NCBI GenBank assembly: GCA_014529385.2 | Contig: CM043952.1 | Location: forward strand, 57,894,119 to 57,954,118 | DNA length: 60,000 nucleotides | Source of the DNA: Adiantum capillus-veneris | Taxonomy: Eukaryota > Streptophyta > Polypodiopsida > Polypodiales > Pteridaceae | Direction: 5' to 3' | Shown: positions 53,241 to 60,000 of the stretch, piece after piece | Numbering within the stretch: the first letter of the stretch is position 1 | Layout of the letters: the number at the start of each line of letters is the position of its first letter | Position numbers and translations under genes: made by a program | The notes under the pieces: model-generated | Told to the model about the DNA's origin: nothing | Seen by the model: only the letters and a program-made list of their open reading frames with translations | The model's database searches: none

Positions 53241-55908
53241 CTTTAGAGATAATATGACCTAGGTATTGAATCTCTTGAAGGAAGAATTCGCTTTTCTTTT
53301 GGTTGAGATAAAGCTTGTTCTCCCTCAATGCTTGAAAAATCACTTGGAGATGTTGCTTATGTTCCTCCAAAGACTTGGAGTAGATGATATCATCAAAGAA
53401 CACTCCAGTGAATTTACGATATGGTCTAAAAATTTTCTCCATCAAACGATTAAACGTAGCTGGTGCATTAGTCAAGCCAAAAGGCATGACTAGATATTCA
53501 TAAAGACCAAACGTTGTGCAAAACGCGGTCTTTAAGATATCTTCATCCACTATCCTTATTTGATGATAGCCACTCTTAAGGTTAATCCTACTGAAGTAGG
53601 TAGAGCCTTGTAGCTTATCAAACAGATCTTCTACCCGAGGTACGGGAAATTTGTTTTTGATAGTGATATGGTTTAGTGCTCGATAGTCCACACACATACG
53701 GTATGTACCATATTTCTTTTGCACTAAAAGGAATGGAGAACAAAAGGGAGAGGAACTAGGCCTCACCATCCCTTTGTCTACTAGCTCTTGTACTTGCCTC
53801 ATGATCTCCTCTTGTTGAGCTTGTGAGACTCGATAAGGAGGCTTGTTAGGTGGTGAGCTTCCAGGAAGGAGCTCAATACGATGGTCATCATCCCCTCGTT
53901 TTGGAGGTAAGTCCATAGGGATATCATTGATGAACACATCTTGGAATCCTTTTAGAAAATTAGACAAGTCTAACTTTTCTTGATTCCTATCATTTACATT
54001 TGATGAAACATTAGTATCTTTTAGAGACTCTTTGACAAAAATCATGTATGCAGAAACTGAGCTCGTCATTGACTTATCAAAAGCAAGAGGATTTACAAGT
54101 GGAATAGTGCGACCACGCTCACTAGCATCTATATACATGTGTTTTCCCCTGTAGGTGAAGTAGATTCTCCTTTCAGGGAACTTCATGTTGGCAGCCATGC
54201 GATTAAACCATGGTGCCCCTAGGATAACATCCTGATGGTGGAGGGAAGAGATGAAGAAATATTCTTTGTCGACATAGCTTTGGACATGAAGCCTCAACTT
54301 CCCAATCAAGGGAGTAACGGAGGCTTGCTGTCCCTTGAAAGATGCGTCAGCTATTACCATATCTCCCATCTCAAAAGCTTGAATGCCCAACTTGGTGGCC
54401 AACTCTATTGATATGAAGTTGAGAGTAGAGCCAGGGTCAAACAAGATGAAGGCATCATGCTCTCTTACCTTTCCCCAAGCATAGGAGAGTGATATTCCTT
54501 TGCAATGAGCATCCTCTTTTGGAGCTTCGATGGTGGAAGCCCTAGGAGTTTCATTGCGAGTATTCTTCTTGGGGCAAGAACGATAGCCATGTCCTTGCTC
54601 CCCACACTTGAAACACTTATGGTCCTTGCGAAAAGCTTCAAGCTCTTTAGGAGAGATTTTGTTTTTACCTTTGTAAACTCCCTTCTCCTTGGACCAATTG
54701 TTGTTGTGGTTGTTGTTGTTGGAAGTGACTTGGGAATTATTTTGAGCATTGGTTTTCCCCTTTGCATCATTTTTATCTTTGTTTTCCATGGGCTTGACAT
54801 TACGTCTAGCACCTTGATGGAAATTGATGCGTGAAGCAACCATGGTGTGATGGATTACTTTGGTAATCGTAGAAGGCCGTTGAGAGTTGATGTATTCGGC
54901 CATCTCTTCAGGTAATCCCGCACAGAATTGCTGCCTTTGCTCGGCAAAGTCTATCTTTTGAAAGATAGTAGCCTTGAGATGTAAATCCCAAAACTTGTCT
55001 ACATATTTGTGGATAGACTCATGGGAGAGGAGCTTTAAGCTGCGCCATTCGGTAAGCACTTTCTCCTTTGCATCGCTTGCAAGGAATTGCTTCATGATGG
55101 AAACTCGTAGAGTTTTCCATGTCTTTGGGGCTTCACCATTTCCACGAAGGCTATCCCACCATTGACGAGCTGATTTTTGGAAGTGCATAGCTACATGGCG
55201 TAGCTTAGAGGACTCTGTGAAGCCCTCATCTCCAAAGGCCGCATCAAATTGCTGGATGAAGGCCAACACTTTGTCGATAGCACCGAAGGTGCCATCATAG
55301 GTGAGAAAAGAGATACTCTTTCCTCCCTCCTTGAACTTCTTTAGCTTTTGTGACCTTCGCCATGCAGGAAATGATTTGCGATGTCCTCCCCTCTTGTATT
55401 CTCTAGGAGAATAGTCATAACTTTCATCGGAAGAGGAGGAAGGTGAAGAAGAAGGAGAAGAGGGTGACCTCTTCCTAGCCCTTTTCTTCCTTTGTTTCCT
55501 CTCTTTCCTTTCAGAGTGATGAGGAGAAGGACTATGTGTTGATCTTTTCCTCTTGGGAGGAGTAGGCGATTATCTAGACCGCCGTCTTCGTGGATCCACA
55601 TCTTCAGAGGAACTTAAACTTTCATTGCTTTCTTGCTCTTTGGATTCCTCCTCTCGAATGGGAGAGAGTCTTCTTTTGGGGGTCTCTTCAAGAGGCCTCC
55701 TAGTCTCTCTCTCCTCTTGGAGAGGAAGGGAAATTCCATAAGCACGAAGTTGTTGAATAACTTCGGCTTGCAAAGCAGGGTTGCCCATAGCTTGCTGCAA
55801 CCTAGTGACGAGATAATTCACAAACATGGGAGCATCATCATTAGCACCTTCATGTGAAAAATCAAAGCTATCAATGTTCATTCTACTCTCTTGATTATTG
55901 TCAGCCAT
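53200..55908 (-). pseudogene. gag-pol: Element F gag, protease and reverse transcriptase, first half
   Basis: Starts at ATG 55908 (MADNNQESRMNIDSFDFSHE). A TAA near 55570 interrupts the Arg/Ser-rich part; the frame is then open to 53200. The order is a capsid-like domain (LAFIQQFDAAFGDEGF, ARQWWDSLRGNG), an Asn-rich linker, a zinc knuckle (CFKCGEQGHGYRSC), a protease (LFDPGSTLNFIS, VILGAPWFNRM) and a reverse transcriptase (KPPYRVSQAQQEEI, CVDYRALNHITIK, VMPFGLTNAPATFN, FFDD). D-P-G in the protease is common in plant chromoviruses. One Ile codon is missing just after FFDD relative to E. Gag and pol share a frame. Confidence 0.92.
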
Positions 55909-56303
55909 GTTAACAAAATTTATGTATGTACTTAGTGTATGCTTTGGCAATTCAAAACCTTAGTTGCCACTCCTCTTAGCCTTTGAAAATCGGCTCTTAA
56001 GTATCTACACCCACGGCTCGAAGTGGTTAATTATAGAGAGTAGAGGAGTAGGTCTATCATAGCAGAGTTGCCAAGGGCTAGCTCCTTTCGGACTTCTTAT
56101 GGCTCAATAATGGTAAAGCCATAGGCAAGTCTAAAAAAACTCCATTATTAAGTCCAAAGCTCCCGAGGTGTGCACCACCCCCCACATAGTGGACTCAACA
56201 AAACCGATAATAGATCCCAGTTCCACTTACCCTAATATAATAAACAACATCAACCATTTATAGGCTACCTAAGGACCTCTCTTCTTAAGCAAGAAAAGAG
56301 AAA

Positions 56304-56321
56304 CCAAATGCTTTGATACCA
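56304..56321 (-). promoter_or_regulatory. Element F primer-binding site (initiator tRNA-Met)
   Basis: TGGTATCAAAGCATTTGG on the minus strand, next to the LTR. Confidence 0.85.
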
Positions 56322-56322
56322 A

Positions 56323-57902
56323 TGTAATGGAATTGGCCTATTTAACTTGAGAATAGCGGAAATTAATGAGAGTACTTTTGAGAAATAACTTTGTGAGCAT
56401 AACGGGTGAACATAATTGAAGATAGCAACATAATCATAGCAATTAGTTAACTTGGCATGAACAATACTTTTGCAAGAGAGAGAATTTAGAGACATGACAA
56501 CAGTTGAGGACCGGATTTATGTGGAGCCGGTCCCCCCTCCAATAGGCATTTGTATTATGATTTCTCCCATTAAGAGATACTTGTTACAATACAGTCTTTG
56601 TGTTCCTTGTGACCTAGGTGATGCAATGAAGATGGAAAACTTCATGCATCACAAACATAACATAAACTTGAAGAAATATTTAACCATCCCAAGCCTCAGT
56701 CCCAAGACCTCAAACACCTTCGAAGGTGGAGAGAGCTAGCAGGGAATGAGGGTAGGGAAGAGGAAGAAGAAATATTTCATAGGAGAAAGAATTAGTTCCC
56801 CACTTATCATACTCTTGTTGCTAGCATACATAATAGCATATTAATGAAGAATAATGAGATGGCAAGATTAAGCATTGAAGCATGGCTCTTGGTTGGATTT
56901 GCACTCCCTATCCAAGAGTGTTGGTGTAGGCTCTCAACCTCTACTTGCTTGGAGAAGGAGAGGGAGCTCTTGCACTTTTCATAGCACACAATGAGAGTGT
57001 TTGTGAGTGTGTGTGGGTGAGTATACCCCCTAAGCATCCCCCTAGCTTGCTTGGGTCGACCCCCCCTTGTAGCTCATGCTTGAAGCTCATTGGACCCCTC
57101 CAGGCCTAGCCAATCATGAGTAGGAGGCATTACAAGCAGTAGGGGTATCCTTGAGACAAGTGTTCCCCGTTTCCTCTTTGAGAGAGAGGGATAGATAAAT
57201 ACTAAATCAATTAATTAAATCTTGCAAATTACTATTGGACCCCTTGGGTGGCCAACCAATAGGCTTCAGGCATCTCATGAAGGTAACATAGGTAGGGGCC
57301 TGACATGTGTCCCTGCTGCCTCTTCAAGCTTGGGCCTTCCTTGTGTGTGTGAGTGTGTGTTATCTCTCTAGCCCCTAGGAAAAGGGCTCGCCCCCCTCTT
57401 TGTAGAGATCCTTTTGACTTTTGGTGCTCAAGTACCTTAGTCATCAAGCATGACTAAGCACTTGGACTAGGGGGTATTCCCACAAGCATCTCAGGCAAGC
57501 TTGTCAGAGCACCATAAGTACCTTAATCATGTACCAAGTCAAGCACCTCAAGCATGTAGCAGATCAAGCACCTCAAGCACCTCAAGCAGGACAAGCACCT
57601 CGAGCTTGGGCCGGGTTCCCACCTCAAGATCAGCCCTAGCTTACCTTAGGTCAAAGGACTTTTACACACATTATTGGAGGTCTTTAATGAAGCTAACCCT
57701 AAGGTCTTATGCTCCATTGGTTAGCCTTGCTCTTTGATAGACCATCTCTCATTTGGCCCCCTTTACCATTGGCCCTGTGTGAAATAGATATATAAGCACA
57801 TATCTATATCTTAACACTTGTTCCCGTTTATTCTCCCACATTAAGTGATCAATTTAATATGAGAAAATCATTTGGGTTGGTTAGATATTAGATTTTATGA
57901 CA
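56323..57902 (-). repeat. Element F 5' LTR
   Basis: 1,580 bp, partner of 49206-50775, with intact TG...CA edges. Confidence 0.9.
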
Positions 57903-57907
57903 GTCCC
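57903..57907 (+). repeat. Target-site duplication of F, right copy (GTCCC)
   Basis: Identical to 49201-49205. Confidence 0.85.
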
Positions 57908-58532
57908 CCTTTCCCCTTTGAGAGAGAGGACTTGATAAATGCAATAGCAATTAATTAAATTACCTAAATTATCATTGGATCCCTTGGGAGGCCAACCAAA
58001 AGGCTTTAGGCACACTATGAGGGAAACATGAAGAGGAGCTTGACAAGTGTCATAGTGCTTTCTTTGTACCGAGCTTGCCTTCTGTGAGGGTGTCTGTGTT
58101 CTCTCTCTAGCTCCTACAATGAGGGATTTCCCCCCCTTGAGTAGGGATCATGTTGACTTTTTGAACACCTTTACCCCTCAAGCACCTTAGTCATGGAGCA
58201 CCTTAGCACCTTAGTCATTAAGCACCTCAAGCTTGGGCCGGGTTCACACCTCAAGCACAACCCTAGCTTGCCTAAGGTCAAAGGACTTTTAATAGTAACC
58301 ATTGGAGGTCTTTAATGAATCTAACCCTAAGGTATTTAAGATCCATTAGCTAGACTTTCTCTTTGACAGATCATCTCTCATTTGGACCCCTTTACCATTG
58401 GCCCCGTGTTGAGATAGACCCATAAGAACATGTCTATATTCTAACCCTTGTTTCTGTCTATTCTCCCACATTAAATGATTAGTTTAATATGAGAAAATTA
58501 TTTGGGTTGGTTAGATATTAGATTTTATGACA
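57908..58532 (-). repeat. Element G: chromovirus LTR, right part
   Basis: Continues the G LTR after F and ends ATGACA at 58532, the usual outer edge. No polypurine tract follows on the right, so this is the outside of the element or a solo LTR. Confidence 0.75.
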
Positions 58533-60000
58533 CAAAATGTGGTAATGATGTCCTCTCCTTGCACAAAAGACCATCTAAATGACCCTACAATTTGGATCCG
58601 TGATCATGGCCTCAACAACCACAAAACCTTCTTGGTAACCCTCATTGGTGCCTCCTCTGTCTTGTAGCTCTCCTCCTCCTACTCTGGTTGAAAAAGCCCA
58701 AAAAAAACTCTTCTTGTTGGAGCTCTCACTTCCCAAAGGATGCCCCAAAACTGCCAAAAATTGGGCCCCTTATGGGTGTGTGGGCGGCCTTGCCAATTTG
58801 GTCAACTTTTCTATTTTTAGATCCAATTTCCATGAGAACCAACCCAACCCATTTTTCTATTTTTGGCAAGCGTGGATCACACAACATGTGTGGGCACGCT
58901 CTCCTTTGTGGTTGTCATTGCACCACCAAATCGACCGGTGGGCGCACTCCCCTCCAACAAAAGAATTGCCCTTTCGGCATGATAACTTGCTCCGGGCTGG
59001 GTGTGCAACATCATCAATTGCGCAAAACTACCACTGACATGTCGCACCAATGACCGAACTATCAAAATCCACTAGAAACCTGTATCCCGAACTTCAACTC
59101 CACCTTCTCTCTTTGCATTCTGACTATCCGATGACCTTGAATGATGCGTTTCAAAACAACCATCAAATTCAATAGGCCATATTTTTGCGCTCAAGACTCC
59201 AATTGATTCCACATATTGTCCTTTACCTTTGAAAACCCTAGAAAGCGTCAAAACATATTAGATGTCATGCTTTATAATGCCACAAAAAAGGCTTAGAATC
59301 GGTCTCGTTGAAACTCCAAATGCCTATATCTTGGCAGCTAGGACTCCGATTTTCAATCTGTGAAGACTGTCGACCCATGCTGTGGCACTTCATCCATATA
59401 CTAAAATATCTCCCTTGATAAACTTTCACTTCATACTTGGTTCAATGCCCATGCTTGCACCTGCTAGACCATACATATCTGCTTGTGCCCTCTGCTATGG
59501 TCAACACACTTTGGCTGCACCATCATTGACCAATGCCCTTGTTGAACATTTGTGTTCAACCACTCATAGGCTTATTGAACTAAAAAATTGAACCACCAAA
59601 CCAATACTCTTTACAAACACAAAACCACTGCCATACATACAAAACCTGTCTCCTGCCACCTGTCGCCTTTTCTTAAGAAAATTGCCCATCCCCCTGCATC
59701 ACAGCATAGCTTCCTCGTGGATCAAGGCATATCCGGGATCTTAGCTATCCATTTGTAGAAATTTTAAGTAGAACTACACTCAGTATTCTTCAAATAGAGC
59801 ACTACCATGCTCACCATCCTGCTCAACACACATATTAGTGCACATACCTGACCCTCTCTCCCAACCATGTAAGGAAAGATTCAATTCAAGTGAACCATGT
59901 CCCTATTGGATCACCCACTACACAGTGGCACTAACCAACATGCCTTTCAACCAGGGCACACATACCTCTTCCAAAAGCTTGGAAAAGATGCAACTTGGGA
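58533..60000 (+). other. Unassigned sequence, no recognised gene
   Basis: Short frames at 58645-59053 and 59382-59591 have no domain I recognise and no conservation elsewhere in the window. No LTR edge, microsatellite or palindrome stands out. It may be host DNA or old unlabelled transposon sequence. Confidence 0.4.

Larger units (their letters stand above)
49206..57902 (-). mobile_element. Element F: full-span chromovirus (Ty3/gypsy)
   Basis: 8,697 bp with perfect GTCCC target duplications. The minus-strand interior has primer site, gag, protease, reverse transcriptase, RNase H, integrase, chromodomain and polypurine tract. The LTRs differ more than those of E, including an indel near 49626-49670, so F is older than E. 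It inserted into the LTR of G. Confidence 0.9.

Overview
This is a transposon-dense stretch of nuclear DNA from a land plant with a large genome. The evidence is plant Ty3/gypsy LTR retrotransposons of two lineages, primer sites matching tRNA-Asp and initiator tRNA-Met, nested insertions with 5-bp target duplications, and many C-to-T type stop codons. I cannot name the species. A gymnosperm, fern or lycophyte would fit, but that is only a guess. I see no host protein-coding gene, no tRNA or rRNA gene and no CRISPR array.

Layout, using my own labels. 1-1680: unassigned sequence and a decayed gag fragment. Element A (+): 5' LTR 2666-3594, primer site, and leader to about 5500. Element H (-): 5890-7290, a chromovirus pol relic. 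7291-7740: end of a copia-like LTR with a duplicated primer site. Element C (-): an old Tat-like element running from 48715 down to its 3' LTR at 8741-9146. It is split by two later insertions: E (9782-18036, -, TSD TGCTG) and B (18141-37271, +, TSD GCCAG/ACCAG). G: a decayed chromovirus LTR in two pieces (48733-49205 and 57908-58532), split by F (49206-57902, -, TSD GTCCC). 58533-60000: unassigned.

E and F are one chromovirus family: initiator-Met primer site, gag-PR-RT-RNaseH-INT, and a C-terminal chromodomain. E carries an internal inversion plus a deletion.

A, B and C are one Tat-like superfamily with a tRNA-Asp-type primer site, and they hold the unusual biology. B is 19.1 kb. Its gag-PR-RT-RNaseH-INT frame continues, in the same frame, into a second retropepsin-like domain and a W-x-P-K repeat tail. 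An internal polypurine tract, a 2.8-kb spacer and a 1,091-codon third gene (ORF3, with a long coiled coil) follow. C has the same order.

The most striking signal is a set of perfect or near-perfect palindromes of 18-32 bp centred on CGCG. They lie in the spacer before gag and again before ORF3. Each element uses its own arm sequence (A: CATCCTACGCGTAGGATG; B: CATCATACGCGTATGATG; C: TTAATAATCGCGATTATTAA type), while the centre and the spacing are kept. In B the last palindrome centre is about 180 bp before the gag ATG and about 178 bp before the ORF3 ATG. I think the palindrome system, together with the post-integrase protease and ORF3, is the best candidate for something undescribed.
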